Shown here one piece after another: positions 51,819-60,315 of a stretch of 64,000 bases of DNA. This DNA comes from Nitrososphaerota archaeon. Lineage in GTDB: Archaea; Thermoproteota; EX4484-205; JAAOZP01. Each line of letters begins with the position of its first letter. The first letter of the stretch is position 1. A program made the position numbers and the translations under genes. The notes under the pieces are model-generated. The model was not told where the DNA came from. It did not search any database and saw only the letters and a program-made list of their open reading frames with translations. The stretch covers positions 75,228-139,227 of the forward strand of contig JAAOZP010000009.1 of NCBI GenBank assembly GCA_011605725.1. The letters run 5' to 3'.

Positions 51819-53270
51819 TTGACTGTTGAGAGAGGGGAAATAGGCTTAACCATAGGTAAAAACGAGGATTTCGCGGAATGGTATAGTCAGGTTGTTACGA
51901 AGTCTGGTCTTGCAGACTATGCTCCTGTTCACGGCTGCATTGTTTTCAGGGAGCTGGCCTACGCTATTTGGGAGAGAGTGATGAGTATTCTCGACTCTGA
52001 GTTTAAGAAGACGGGTGTGAGGAATGTTTACTTTCCGCTTCTGATTCCTGAGAGGCTTCTCAGGAAGGAGGCTGAACATTTTAAAGGGTTCACTGTTGAA
52101 GTAGCTTGGGTTACGCATGGCGGCGACGAGCCTCTTTCCGAGAGGCTTGCGATAAGGCCGACTTCGGAGACGATAATGTACGAGATGTATGCTAAATGGA
52201 TCAGGAGTTGGAGGGACTTGCCTCTTAAGCTTAACCAGTGGTGTAACATTGTAAGGTGGGAGATAAAGTCTACTAAGCCTTTTCTCAGGAACACTGAGTT
52301 TCTCTGGCAGGAGGGGCATACTGCGCACGCCACCAGGGAGGAGGCGTTGCAGCAGGCGCTGGAGATACTTGGGATATACAAGAGGTTTGTCGAAGAATAC
52401 TTGGCGATACCTGTTTTAGACGGTGTTAAAACCGATTGGGAGAAGTTCGCCGGCGCGGAAGCCACCTTCACTATCGAGGCTTTAATGCCTGACGGTAGGG
52501 CTCTTCAAGCAGGAACCTCACACTTTCTCGGCCAAAACTTTTCAAAGGCTTTCGAAATAACCTTCCTAGACCGGAGTGGTTCCACGAGCTATGTTTGGCA
52601 GACATCTTGGGGTGTTTCCACTAGGCTCATAGGTGCGGTAGTGATGGTGCATGGTGATGACAGGGGGCTTGTGCTACCGCCGAGGATAGCCCCAGTGCAG
52701 GTTGTCGTGATCCCGATATTCTACAGTGAAGAGGAGAAGAGGATTGTTGTCTCCAAGTGTAAAGAGGTTGAGCAGAGGCTTTTGAAAAAAGGTTTTTCAG
52801 CGCAGGCTGACCTCAGGGAGGACTACACGCCTGGCTGGAAGTATAACGATTGGGAGCTTAAAGGCGTCCCGGTGAGAATAGAGATCGGCCCGAAGGACGT
52901 TAGGGAGAAAATGTTGACAGTCTTCAGAAGGGATGAGTTTAAACGGGTTAAGATGCCTGACGACAGCCTTGAAGAAGAAATCGGTAGGCTTCTCGAAGAT
53001 ATTCAGAGAAACATGTATGAAAAGGCTAGGAGGATGATGGTTGAGAAAACAGGTAGGGCTGAAACGATGAGCGAGCTCTCGGAAATGGTTTCCAAGGGGA
53101 TGATGGTTAAAGCATGCTGGTGTGGCTCAAGAGAGTGCGACGAGGCTGTTAAGAGTGAGACGGGGGCGTCGATAAGGCTGATCCCGTTTAAAGAGGAGCC
53201 GGTGTTCTCAGGATGCGTGAGGTGCGGCAAACCGGCTTCGAAAGTCGTCTACTTCGCGAAATCATACTGA
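51819..53270 (+). CDS. proS: Prolyl-tRNA synthetase, archaeal/eukaryotic type
   Basis: 483 residues. Class II motifs: GCIVFRELAYAIWERVMSIL, RPTSETIMYEMYAKWIRSWRDLPLKLNQW, RNTEFLWQEGHTAHAT, LQAGTSHFLGQNFSKAFEI, and the anticodon domain APVQVVVIPIF. The C-terminal zinc-binding domain has KACWCGSRECDEAVK and SGCVRCGKPASKVVYFAKSY, ending in the diagnostic Tyr. TTG start. Confidence 0.95.
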   Translation: MTVERGEIGLTIGKNEDFAEWYSQVVTKSGLADYAPVHGCIVFRELAYAIWERVMSILDSEFKKTGVRNVYFPLLIPERLLRKEAEHFKGFTVEVAWVTHGGDEPLSERLAIRPTSETIMYEMYAKWIRSWRDLPLKLNQWCNIVRWEIKSTKPFLRNTEFLWQEGHTAHATREEALQQALEILGIYKRFVEEYLAIPVLDGVKTDWEKFAGAEATFTIEALMPDGRALQAGTSHFLGQNFSKAFEITFLDRSGSTSYVWQTSWGVSTRLIGAVVMVHGDDRGLVLPPRIAPVQVVVIPIFYSEEEKRIVVSKCKEVEQRLLKKGFSAQADLREDYTPGWKYNDWELKGVPVRIEIGPKDVREKMLTVFRRDEFKRVKMPDDSLEEEIGRLLEDIQRNMYEKARRMMVEKTGRAETMSELSEMVSKGMMVKACWCGSRECDEAVKSETGASIRLIPFKEEPVFSGCVRCGKPASKVVYFAKSY

Positions 53271-53276
53271 TGGGAA

Positions 53277-53939
53277 ATGGTTTTAATCACGGGTGTCGAC
53301 GAGGCTGGAAGGGGGTGTGTCATAGGCCCGCTAGTCATAGCTGCGGTGGGTGTTGAAGACAGGGCTGTTCAAAGGCTTGTTGAAGCTGGTGTTAAAGACT
53401 CTAAGAGGCTTAGCCCACGTAGCAGGATTCGGATCGCTTCAAGCATAAGGAGGATCGCCCAGCTTGTTGAAACAAGAAGGGTAAGCGCCAGCCGAATAGA
53501 TAGGCTTAGGGCTAGGGGAGTAAGCCTGAACGAGATTGAAGCCATGCTCATAGGAAGCATTCTAAGTAAGCATCGTCGAGGAGTCTTCTACGTGGATTCT
53601 GTCGACAAGAATTGTGAAAGATTTAGAATGATGATGCTTAGCCACGCGCCTGGTTTCAAGGGTATTCTTATTGTTAGGAACTATTTAGACGAGTCCAACC
53701 CTATGGTTGGTGCTGCAAGCATAATTGCTAAGGTTGAGAGGGACAGGGCTGTTCAAAACCTTTTGAGGAAAGCAGGGTTGCCTGGGTGCTCAGGATACTC
53801 GAGCGACCCTAGGACAATAAGCATCATAGAGCAACTTTTACGGTCCAACTCTAAGATAAGCATGCTTAGACGGAGCTGGAGCACTGTTGGAAGAGTAGGG
53901 GCAAGCCTAAACCAGGATAGTTTAAAAAGGTTCCTCTAG
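53277..53939 (+). CDS. rnhB: Ribonuclease HII
   Basis: Removes ribonucleotides from DNA and RNA-DNA hybrids. Motifs: GVDEAGRGCVIGPLVIAAVGV with the Asp-Glu pair, AGVKDSKRLSPRSR, FYVDSVDKN and NPMVGAASIIAKVERDRAV. 220 residues. Follows proS by 6 bases, so probably cotranscribed; it ends four bases into the convergent fibrillarin gene. Confidence 0.94.
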   Translation: MVLITGVDEAGRGCVIGPLVIAAVGVEDRAVQRLVEAGVKDSKRLSPRSRIRIASSIRRIAQLVETRRVSASRIDRLRARGVSLNEIEAMLIGSILSKHRRGVFYVDSVDKNCERFRMMMLSHAPGFKGILIVRNYLDESNPMVGAASIIAKVERDRAVQNLLRKAGLPGCSGYSSDPRTISIIEQLLRSNSKISMLRRSWSTVGRVGASLNQDSLKRFL

Positions 53940-54616
53940 GCCCGTCTGGAGACGATCAGCTCATGCATCATTGCGAATGGCTCAAGGTCTACCGTCTCCT
54001 CTATTCTGTACCTGCCAGAAGCCTCCAGCCTGGCTTCCTCAGCCCTGTATATGTCTATTGGCCTTCTTGTCGAGTCGACGCTGCTGGCTTTCAGCGCGAC
54101 AACTAGAAACCCTTTCTCCCTGAGAAACAGGTCTGCGTTTCTAACAGCTATGTCTACCTCATCAGGCTGGGCAACATCACAGTAAACAGTGTCAACAACC
54201 TGCAGGAGCCAAGCGTATTCGAAAACCTGTCTAGCGTCGGCAAGAATCGGCACAACGTTACTCCTTTTCGCAGCTACCTTGTCAAGAAACTCTCTGAAAG
54301 GCCTGTGGGCGACTTCAACCGCGTAGACAAGTCCTGTGGGCCCAACTATGTCTGAAACATGGCTGACAGTTGTGCCGGAGGCTGCTCCAAGATAAAGGAT
54401 CCTCCACCCCGGCTTTATGAAGAAGCTTCGCAACCCTTTCAGCAGGGCTGCAGCTATCTTACTCCTATACGGGTTCCAAACCCTGTATTCCGCTTCCCCA
54501 ACCCTGATAGTCTTCTCACCGTAGACAACTGTTCCAGGCGCGATGCTCAGCGTTGCGAGACGGGTCTCCTCCTCATCCTCAACCTCGTAAACCCCTTTGA
54601 AAATTTCTCTAATCAT
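53936..54616 (-). CDS. flpA: Fibrillarin-like rRNA/tRNA 2'-O-methyltransferase
   Basis: SAM-dependent catalytic subunit of the box C/D RNP. The SAM site reads ILYLGAASGTTVSHVSDIVGPTGLVYAVEVAHRPFREF; VVPILADARQVFEYAWLLQVVDTVYCDVAQPDEVDI and a late LVVALKASSVDST with the catalytic lysine follow. 226 residues. Directly preceded by nop5 (shared base), the usual archaeal operon. Confidence 0.96.
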   Translation of the reverse strand: MIREIFKGVYEVEDEEETRLATLSIAPGTVVYGEKTIRVGEAEYRVWNPYRSKIAAALLKGLRSFFIKPGWRILYLGAASGTTVSHVSDIVGPTGLVYAVEVAHRPFREFLDKVAAKRSNVVPILADARQVFEYAWLLQVVDTVYCDVAQPDEVDIAVRNADLFLREKGFLVVALKASSVDSTRRPIDIYRAEEARLEASGRYRIEETVDLEPFAMMHELIVSRRA

Positions 54617-55617
54617 CAGCCAACACTCTCCTTCAAAGCCTTAAGCCTGTTCTCAATATCCTTCTTCAACTCGTCTCCTATGAATCTTCCTGAGAAACAG
54701 TCAACCCTGGCTGCGATAGCAATCCTGCTGGCGAGCAGTCTTGCAACTTTACCCCTAATCTTCTTTGGAGACATGTGGACAAAAGGATGTTGAAATATTA
54801 TCCCGTGCTTAGGAGGTCTTCCCCTCTTCCTCAGGGCTCTGAAGAGAGCCTTCTCAGCACCAAGTACCTGTATGGTTGAGGCTGGCAGGCTGGCCAGCTT
54901 GGAAATGGAACCTGTTTTAGAGATAAGCCTAGCACCGAGCAGTGGGCCGATAACTGTGCTAAGGTTCGGAGCGGTTTCATCCATAAGCATGCCAATATGC
55001 TTCTCGACAACTCCTCTACAATCCTCGGTTTCAAGATAAAGCTCAGCAATCTTCTTAACATACATCGGGGTGTTTGAAGAAGCTATTCGCCTAACAATCT
55101 TCTCAACATCCTTGCTCTCCTCCAGTAAACGTGGCTCCCTCTCCTTAACCCATATTAGAATTCTGTCTTGAAGAATGTTAAGCATCTTGACAAGCTCGTC
55201 GTAAGCCTGCATTGCTATAACAATATCCAGGTCGCTGCTCTTAGCAAGCTCCTCAACCCTTGTCTGAGCAAGCTTCGCCGCGACACTGATGGTGAAAACC
55301 CGATACTCATCCATATTTAACCCTAAGAGCTTCAGAGCTTCCTCAACATCAGCTCTGAGCTCAACAGCCTTCTCCAAAGGCTCCTGCACAACAGGCTTCA
55401 AGCCTAGGCGTGTCAAGGCTTCCGCAAGGCTCCTTCTCTCAACCATTATGCTTCTCCCCCTCCAGCCTTGAAGGAAGGATGCAACACCCTGTGGAATAGC
55501 GCCGCTATAATGCTTAACAGCCTCGTCAACATTCTTGAAGAGATATGGCTTAGCCTCGTCTCCTTCGAAAACAATAAGGCCTGCAGCAGTCTCCACTAGG
55601 CTAAGACTCTTCTCCAA
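54616..55617 (-). CDS. nop5: Nop5/Nop56/Nop58 box C/D RNP scaffold
   Basis: Bridges L7Ae and fibrillarin on guide RNAs. 333 residues: N-terminal domain, a coiled coil around residues 110-190 (DLDIVIAMQAYDELVKMLNILQDRILIWVKE), and the NOP domain with LSTVIGPLLGARLISKTGSISKLASLPASTIQVLGAEKALFRALRKRGRPPKHGIIFQHPFV. It lacks the KKE tail of eukaryotes but ends with KDIENRLKALKES. Operon with flpA. Confidence 0.95.
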   Translation of the reverse strand: MEKSLSLVETAAGLIVFEGDEAKPYLFKNVDEAVKHYSGAIPQGVASFLQGWRGRSIMVERRSLAEALTRLGLKPVVQEPLEKAVELRADVEEALKLLGLNMDEYRVFTISVAAKLAQTRVEELAKSSDLDIVIAMQAYDELVKMLNILQDRILIWVKEREPRLLEESKDVEKIVRRIASSNTPMYVKKIAELYLETEDCRGVVEKHIGMLMDETAPNLSTVIGPLLGARLISKTGSISKLASLPASTIQVLGAEKALFRALRKRGRPPKHGIIFQHPFVHMSPKKIRGKVARLLASRIAIAARVDCFSGRFIGDELKKDIENRLKALKESVG

Positions 55618-55667
55618 CCTGTTTCACCCTGACTTTCAGAAGGTATTAACTTTTCCTAGCCTTTAAG

Positions 55668-55874
55668 CTAGACGCGGCTCCTCCTATAGGCCTCGTAAGA
55701 CTCCTTAACCCAGAGCGAGTATCCTCTAGGAGGGCTTTTAGGCCGTATTATCAGGATTATCTTCCTATATTCCGGAACCCTGGGGGTTACAGCGTAGAGA
55801 AGTTTAGCCTGCGTTATCGCTTCAAGAATCTTCTCCCTGTCTGTATGAAGATTCGCATGGTCCTCGACGAGCAT
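55668..55874 (-). CDS. Small hypothetical protein
   Basis: 68 residues: MLVEDHANLHTDREKILEAITQAKLLYAVTPRVPEYRKIILIIRPKSPPRGYSLWVKESYEAYRRSRV. Mixed alpha/beta and basic at the end, no family recognised, no membrane segment. Upstream of nop5 on the same strand by 50 bases. Coding-like but with no further support. Confidence 0.5.
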   Translation of the reverse strand: MLVEDHANLHTDREKILEAITQAKLLYAVTPRVPEYRKIILIIRPKSPPRGYSLWVKESYEAYRRSRV

Positions 55875-56167
55875 CTACTGCGTCGAATATGAATGGCGGG
55901 ACAATATTTAAGCGTTTTTAAAGAATTTGGAGAATACGCGGGCCATAAAGTAGGCAGGCATCCCTAACGCTTGTTATCACGGCTCGAGTTATGTTCAACC
56001 CAAATTACACTTAAACATAACGGGAGCGGTTAATCTGTAAACATGGTAGCGCGAGCTAGAAACTTAATTTTAAGCAGCATACTTTCCCACCGATTTTTCT
56101 ACCAGATTTAATAGCGTTCCACTGCGGTTTATTGTGTGCACTAACCAAGCGTCCTGCAAGCAGAAAC
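55875..56167. other. 293-base intergenic region
   Basis: AT-rich with some TATA-like runs (ACAATATTTAAGCG, centred about 30 bases above the 55874 start on the minus strand, a plausible promoter). I see no gene, RNA or repeat beyond that. Confidence 0.4.
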
Positions 56168-56473
56168 CTATAGTCCTATTAGGGAAAGAAGTATGAAAAA
56201 GTATATTGCAAGCGCCAGGGCTGCGATGAACCCGAAGCATGCTTTCCTAGTCTTATGATGAAAGATCACCATTCCTAGAAAGACTCCAAACGGTCCTCCA
56301 GCCATGGAAAGTACGAAGAACCATTTCTCCGGTATCCTCGACTCGTTTCGAATAGCACTGGCTTTATCCACACCCATAAGGATGAAACTCGCGATGTTAA
56401 CCAGTAGAAAGTAATCATGGGCAAGCTCCTTAAGGAGGGTGGTCAACCCTCCTCTGTTAACGCGGCGAAGCAT
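56168..56473 (-). CDS. DUF1294 membrane protein
   Basis: 101 residues with three hydrophobic segments. It carries the DUF1294 pattern FILMGVDKASAIRNESRIPEKWFFVLSMAGGPFGVFLGMVIFHHKTRKACFGF. Family function unknown. Monocistronic on the minus strand. Confidence 0.82.
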   Translation of the reverse strand: MLRRVNRGGLTTLLKELAHDYFLLVNIASFILMGVDKASAIRNESRIPEKWFFVLSMAGGPFGVFLGMVIFHHKTRKACFGFIAALALAIYFFILLSLIGL

Positions 56474-56493
56474 TTAAACACCAATGCAAGAAC

Positions 56494-56670
56494 CTAGGAT
56501 GGATACGTGCTCCTTCTTTCCGTCTCTTTCGACTCAGCAATATACTGCTCTAATGCCTGACCATTATGGCGTGCACTATAATCAATCTTTTCTTTCACGT
56601 AAATAAGCTCTACGATGTTGACAAATTTTTTCATAGCTTTTAGTCTTGGAAAACGCGTATTCAAGTCCAT
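56494..56670 (-). CDS. Small hypothetical protein (58 residues)
   Basis: ATG 56670 to TAG 56494 gives MDLNTRFPRLKAMKKFVNIV then helical charged sequence ending TERRSTYPS. Just below the ORF-track length limit. The even amino-acid composition and helical pattern (LIYVKEKIDYSARHNGQALEQYIAES) look coding. No family recognised. 20 bases upstream of the DUF1294 gene on the same strand, so perhaps cotranscribed. Confidence 0.42.
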   Translation of the reverse strand: MDLNTRFPRLKAMKKFVNIVELIYVKEKIDYSARHNGQALEQYIAESKETERRSTYPS

Positions 56671-56718
56671 GCGGGAAGCGTTATGATGCCGGAGAAAACC
56701 ATTTTGTTGAGGGAAACG

Positions 56719-56727
56719 TTTAAAAAC
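56719..56727 (+). promoter_or_regulatory. TATA box of the S30e gene
   Basis: GTTTAAAAAC precedes the S30e ATG by about 55 bases, predicting a start near 56750 and a short leader with GAGAGGTG. Confidence 0.55.
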
Positions 56728-56777
56728 CGCCTCCTGATCTCATAGGCAGGAAACATATAGAGAGGTGTTAATGGGGA

Positions 56778-56951
56778 ATGGTTACCCACGGGAACGTAAC
56801 GCTCGCAGGCAAGGTTCGCAGTCTTACTCCTAAGGTTGCGGCTCGTGAGCGTCCTCCAGATATGCCGCGTAGGAGGATTAGGAGTATTTATCGTAAAAGG
56901 GTTGTTTTGAACAGGCAGCCCGGGCAGATTTGGAAGCAGATGCGTGTTTAG
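56778..56951 (+). CDS. rps30e: Ribosomal protein S30e
   Basis: 57 residues, too short for the ORF track. MVTHGNVTLAGKVRSLTPKV matches the S30e start (HGS.(T/A).AGKVR.QTPK), followed by a very basic middle (MPRRRIRSIYRKRVV) typical of the family. ATG 56778, TAG 56949-56951. S30e is restricted to TACK/Asgard archaea and eukaryotes. Downstream lies the accessory island. Confidence 0.85.
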   Translation: MVTHGNVTLAGKVRSLTPKVAARERPPDMPRRRIRSIYRKRVVLNRQPGQIWKQMRV

Positions 56952-57083
56952 TGTGCTAGATACTTAATTGTTTTCCTTATATGCATGTATTCGTGTGCTG
57001 TAGATGGGTTGCGTTAACCTGTGTGTTGTTTTAGGGGCTTCAGCATTCTGATTATTTTAGCGCGCGCTCGGTTTATGAGTAGC

Positions 57084-57216
57084 TTGCATACTAATTACTT
57101 CCAGTATAGCCTTTTTCTGCTGATACCGCAAATTTGGTAAGCCGTGTAGTTTCCTAAGAGTAAGTGCTGGGATCAGAAAGCCCCAGAACTATTAAGACCG
57201 GGGATTACTGGGCTGC
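57084..57216 (+). repeat. Decayed duplicate of the elp3 promoter and 5' coding end
   Basis: This segment aligns in the same orientation with 58595-58730, which contains the elp3 TATA region, ATG and first 15 codons. Exactly matching blocks include TTGCATACTA, TAGTTTCCTAAGAGT and ATTACTGGGCTGC, with substitutions and small gaps between; the ATG itself is lost. Similarity ends at GGGCTGC, directly before GCGCTATGC. Confidence 0.8.
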
Positions 57217-57255
57217 GCGCTATGCAAATTTTGCGTTACTTCTTATTTCTCCGTG

Positions 57256-57678
57256 TTAAATATCTTTTATTCTTCTAATGTGCTTCAAGCAGTCTTCCTT
57301 CAATCTTTCTACGAGTTTCTCGTCTGCCGTATACATGTAACTATTTTTCATGATCGCTAGGGAAATATAGGAGGCGTCATAAATTGTTATATTGTTTTTG
57401 AACGCAACCTCTATAGTTTTTTCAGCATATTTGCCTCTGAGGGGGTATAAATCTAAAAAATATGCGTCTAAGGCTTCTGAAACTTCTTTTATCTCGCTTT
57501 CTGAAAAGAGTTTTTTATAATACAACGCATTTAAAACTTCGAAGTTAATGATTTCAGGGGCTATAAGTTTTAATTCTCCTTCTATATACTTATCCCTAAT
57601 CGTCACGGCTTTATCGGAATTCTCTTCTTCAACGAACCACTTCACCACTACGCTTGCATCAACTACTGCTACCGACAT
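57256..57678 (-). CDS. vapC: VapC-like PIN-domain toxin
   Basis: With ATG 57678 the protein (140 residues) begins MSVAVVDASVVVKWFVEEEN with the catalytic Asp, then LIAPEIINFEVLNALYYKKL, and ITIYDASYISLAIMKNSYMYTADEKLVERL with the last acids. Active site intact. AT-rich codon use differs from the surrounding core genes. Overlaps vapB by 20 bases. Confidence 0.87.
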   Translation of the reverse strand: MSVAVVDASVVVKWFVEEENSDKAVTIRDKYIEGELKLIAPEIINFEVLNALYYKKLFSESEIKEVSEALDAYFLDLYPLRGKYAEKTIEVAFKNNITIYDASYISLAIMKNSYMYTADEKLVERLKEDCLKHIRRIKDI

Positions 57679-57901
57679 GCCGTTCTTCCCTGAACTTTCG
57701 TATGATCTCTTCAGCCCTAGCTTCACCTCTGCTTTTCTTTCTTATTTTTTCGTTTATTAGAACTGCTTTCGCCAAGTTTTTTCTTTTTTCCTCTTCCACC
57801 TTCATTCTTATCGCATTTCTGATGAAATCACTCCAATTAACTTTAATCTCTTTCATCATCTTCTTGGTTTCTTCATCTACCCTTATCGTAATTACTGTCA
57901 T
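57659..57901 (-). CDS. vapB: VapB-like antitoxin
   Basis: ATG 57901 gives 80 residues, MTVITIRVDEETKKMMKEIKVNWSDFIRNAIRMKVEEEKRKNLAKA, a ribbon-helix-helix or AbrB-like archaeal antitoxin. The longer ORF-track start includes the promoter region (TATATGTAAATTATACATG) and is unlikely. It controls the coupled vapC. Confidence 0.83.
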   Translation of the reverse strand: MTVITIRVDEETKKMMKEIKVNWSDFIRNAIRMKVEEEKRKNLAKAVLINEKIRKKSRGEARAEEIIRKFREERHVGSSS

Positions 57902-57964
57902 ACAAGTATTACATGTATAATTTACATATAAACTTTGCTTTTTAGACCTATTCCTGCCAAGAAA

Positions 57965-58345
57965 GCTAGCGCGCGCTTTCTCCACAAGCTATCAAGGTTC
58001 TACGTGAACAACTATGATGTGATTTGTGTTGAAAACTTGGCCATAAGCAACATGGTTAGAAACCACATCTTAGCCCAGAAGATACTTGATGCCTCTTGGG
58101 GAAAGTTCCTTCAACTGCTCGAATACAAGGCTGAAAGCGCCGGTGTTCGGGTGGTGAAGGTGAACCCGAGAGGCACATCTAAAGGATTAAGATCTCTTGA
58201 GACTGGATATCGGCAAATAGAATATTGATGAGGGGATGGGGGCGGCCCTGATCCGCCTGCCGGGATGAAGCCCTTACTGGTAGAAATACCAGCAAGCCTC
58301 ATCGTTGAAGCAGGAAGCCAACACCCCTTCTGGTGAGGGTAGCTC
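57965..58345 (+). mobile_element. tnpB: Relic of an IS200/IS605-family tnpB with its right end
   Basis: The frame RFLHKLSRFYVNNYDVICVENLAISNM is the TnpB RuvC-II region with its Glu, continuing to GVRVVKVNPRGTSKG, where the zinc ribbon should follow. Instead a deletion brings in, in another frame with a stop, RDWISANRILMRGWGRP, the RuvC-III end. The sequence after it (GGAAGCCAACACCCCTTCTG, then GTGAGGGTAGCTCAC) matches the hairpin that closes such elements and forms the 3' part of the omega RNA. The N-terminal half is missing, beginning at CTAGCGCGCGCTTTC. Inactive. Confidence 0.75.
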
Positions 58346-58348
58346 ACC

Positions 58349-58540
58349 GTGACTCCGAAAACAATAAGGGAATCCGTGAAACTCGTTTTCAAATATCACT
58401 TGTATATGGCTGACGCTATTCAAATAATCTCTGCCAAACAGGCGAATGCGCGTAATCTCGTAACGGGGGATAGGAGGCTTGCCGAGGTATCTATGGTCGA
58501 GGGTTTGAAAAACGCTGTGCTTAGCCTAAACCCGCCCTGA
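58349..58540 (+). pseudogene. C-terminal fragment of a PIN-domain toxin
   Basis: 63 residues: TPKTIRESVKLVFKYHLYMADAIQIISAKQANARNLVTGDRRLAEVS corresponds to the second half of a VapC protein, including the ADAIQI and TGDRRL acids. It begins within a few bases of the tnpB right end, and no matching N-terminal half is present upstream, so the transposon probably inserted into a vapC gene whose front was later deleted. Confidence 0.68.
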
Positions 58541-58594
58541 AGTGGTTCGGAAGATGGTTAAAACGTGGATTCACAGGTTTCAATTTATGTGCAG

Positions 58595-58730
58595 TTGCAT
58601 ACTATTTTCCCTCGAGACCTTTCCTGCCCGTTACTGCAAATTTAATAAGTAAGGTAGTTTCCTAAGAGTGAAGCACCGGAATTAGAATGAAGCCCGAGGA
58701 GACTGTTAAGACTGAGAATTACTGGGCTGC
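58595..58730 (+). repeat. Intact copy of the duplicated elp3 5' segment
   Basis: Functional counterpart of the 57084-57216 repeat. It contains AATTTAATAAG (58639-58649), the elp3 TATA box with a predicted start near 58668, the ATG at 58687 and the codons up to ENYWAA. Confidence 0.75.
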
Positions 58731-60285
58731 CTGCAGAGAAATAGCTGGGATCCTTGCCTCGGAGAAGCATGCTGACAGGAGGGTTGTCCACAGGGTTAAA
58801 CTCAGGGTTTCCTCAAGATTCAGGCTTCCCATGGTTCCCTCTAACAGCGATATTCTTGCAAGTGCCCCGGAGAGGCTTAGGGATAGGCTTAGAAGCATTC
58901 TGATGGTTAAGCCTTCTAGAAGCTCATCCGGGGTCGTGGTTGTTGCAGCGATGGCCATGCCCATGCCCTGTCCCCATGGGAGGTGCTTCTACTGCCCGGG
59001 AGGCCCCTCCAGGAATACTCCTCAGAGCTACACCGGCCTTGAGCCGGCTGCGATGAGGGCTATTCAGAACGATTATGATCCTTTCAAACAGGTTTCCCAG
59101 AGGATTAGGCAGCTTGAGGCTGCTGGGCATGTTGTTCAGAAGGCTGAGCTGATAATAATGGGTGGAACTTTTCCGGCAGCACCTTTAGATTATCAGAAAA
59201 CATTTGTCAAAGGATGTTTCGACGCCCTGAACGGTTTTGTCTCCCAGTCTTTGGAGGAGGCTCATAGGCTTAACGAGTCGTCAAGCATCAGATGCGTAGG
59301 CTTAACTGTTGAGACTAGGCCAGACTATTGCAGAGAGGATCATGTCGATAAAATGCTTAGCATGGGTGTCACTAGAGTTGAGATAGGTGTGCAAACTCTT
59401 AGAGACGATGTTCTTGAAAGAGTTGAGAGGGGACATAGGGTTGGGGATACTGTTAACGCTTTCAGGATTGCTAAGGACGCTGGCTTGAAAATAGTTGCGC
59501 ATATGATGCCCGGGTTACCGGGTATGAGTGTTGAAGACTCTCTGGAAGATTTTAGGAAACTCTACTTCGACGAGAGGTTTAGGCCGGACATGATAAAGAT
59601 ATACCCTACTCTCGTAGTCGAGGGAACAAAGCTTTACGAAGCCTGGATGAGGGGCGATTACAAGCCCCTGGAGGATGAGGAGGCTGCCGAGCTTGTCGCA
59701 AGGATACTGGAGATAACTCCGCCATGGGTGAGGATTATGAGAGTCCAGAGGGATATTCCTGCGAACGCGATTGCAGCAGGGGTTAGGAAAAGCAATCTTA
59801 GAGAAATAGCGCATAGAATTCTCGAATCCCGTGGCTCTAAATGTAGGTGCGTAAGGTGTAGGGAAGTAGGCTTTTCAAAATCTAGAGTCAGCCTGGAGAA
59901 CATTCGTCTCGTCGTTAGGAAATACGGGGCTTCCGGCGGGGTTGAGTACTTTCTGAGCTTTGAAGACTTGGAGAACGATGTCCTGCTCGCATACCTGAGG
60001 CTCAGGAAGCCTTCCCCGTATGCTCACCGGAGAGAGGTAAACGAGGCTTCTTCAATGATAGTGAGAGAACTAAAGGCGCTTGGAAGAGCAATACCCTTAG
60101 GTACTAGAGTAAAAGAGTCTTGGCAGCACAGGGGCTTGGGAGCAATGCTGATGGAGGAGGCTGAAAAAATCGCTGTCGAAAACGGTGCTGAGAAAATACT
60201 CGTGATCTCGGCAGTAGGCGTGAGGGAATACTACAGGAGGCTTGGCTACTTTTTCGACGGCACATACATGGTTAAGAATCTCTAA
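58687..60285 (+). CDS. elp3: Elp3 tRNA uridine-modifying enzyme (radical SAM + acetyltransferase)
   Basis: 532 residues. The radical SAM cluster motif is CPHGRCFYCPGG, followed by ELIIMGGTFPAAPLDYQ, ETRPDYCREDHVDKML and AHMMPGLPGMSVEDSL; a small Cys cluster CRCVRCREVG follows; the C-terminal GNAT acetyltransferase has QHRGLGAMLMEEAEKIA and ISAVGVREYYRRLGYFFDG. Modifies wobble U34 in tRNA. Its 5' end is the site next to the accessory island. Confidence 0.95.
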   Translation: MKPEETVKTENYWAACREIAGILASEKHADRRVVHRVKLRVSSRFRLPMVPSNSDILASAPERLRDRLRSILMVKPSRSSSGVVVVAAMAMPMPCPHGRCFYCPGGPSRNTPQSYTGLEPAAMRAIQNDYDPFKQVSQRIRQLEAAGHVVQKAELIIMGGTFPAAPLDYQKTFVKGCFDALNGFVSQSLEEAHRLNESSSIRCVGLTVETRPDYCREDHVDKMLSMGVTRVEIGVQTLRDDVLERVERGHRVGDTVNAFRIAKDAGLKIVAHMMPGLPGMSVEDSLEDFRKLYFDERFRPDMIKIYPTLVVEGTKLYEAWMRGDYKPLEDEEAAELVARILEITPPWVRIMRVQRDIPANAIAAGVRKSNLREIAHRILESRGSKCRCVRCREVGFSKSRVSLENIRLVVRKYGASGGVEYFLSFEDLENDVLLAYLRLRKPSPYAHRREVNEASSMIVRELKALGRAIPLGTRVKESWQHRGLGAMLMEEAEKIAVENGAEKILVISAVGVREYYRRLGYFFDGTYMVKNL

Positions 60286-60315
60286 ACAACCGGATGCTTA
60301 ATGTTTTAACAGAGG

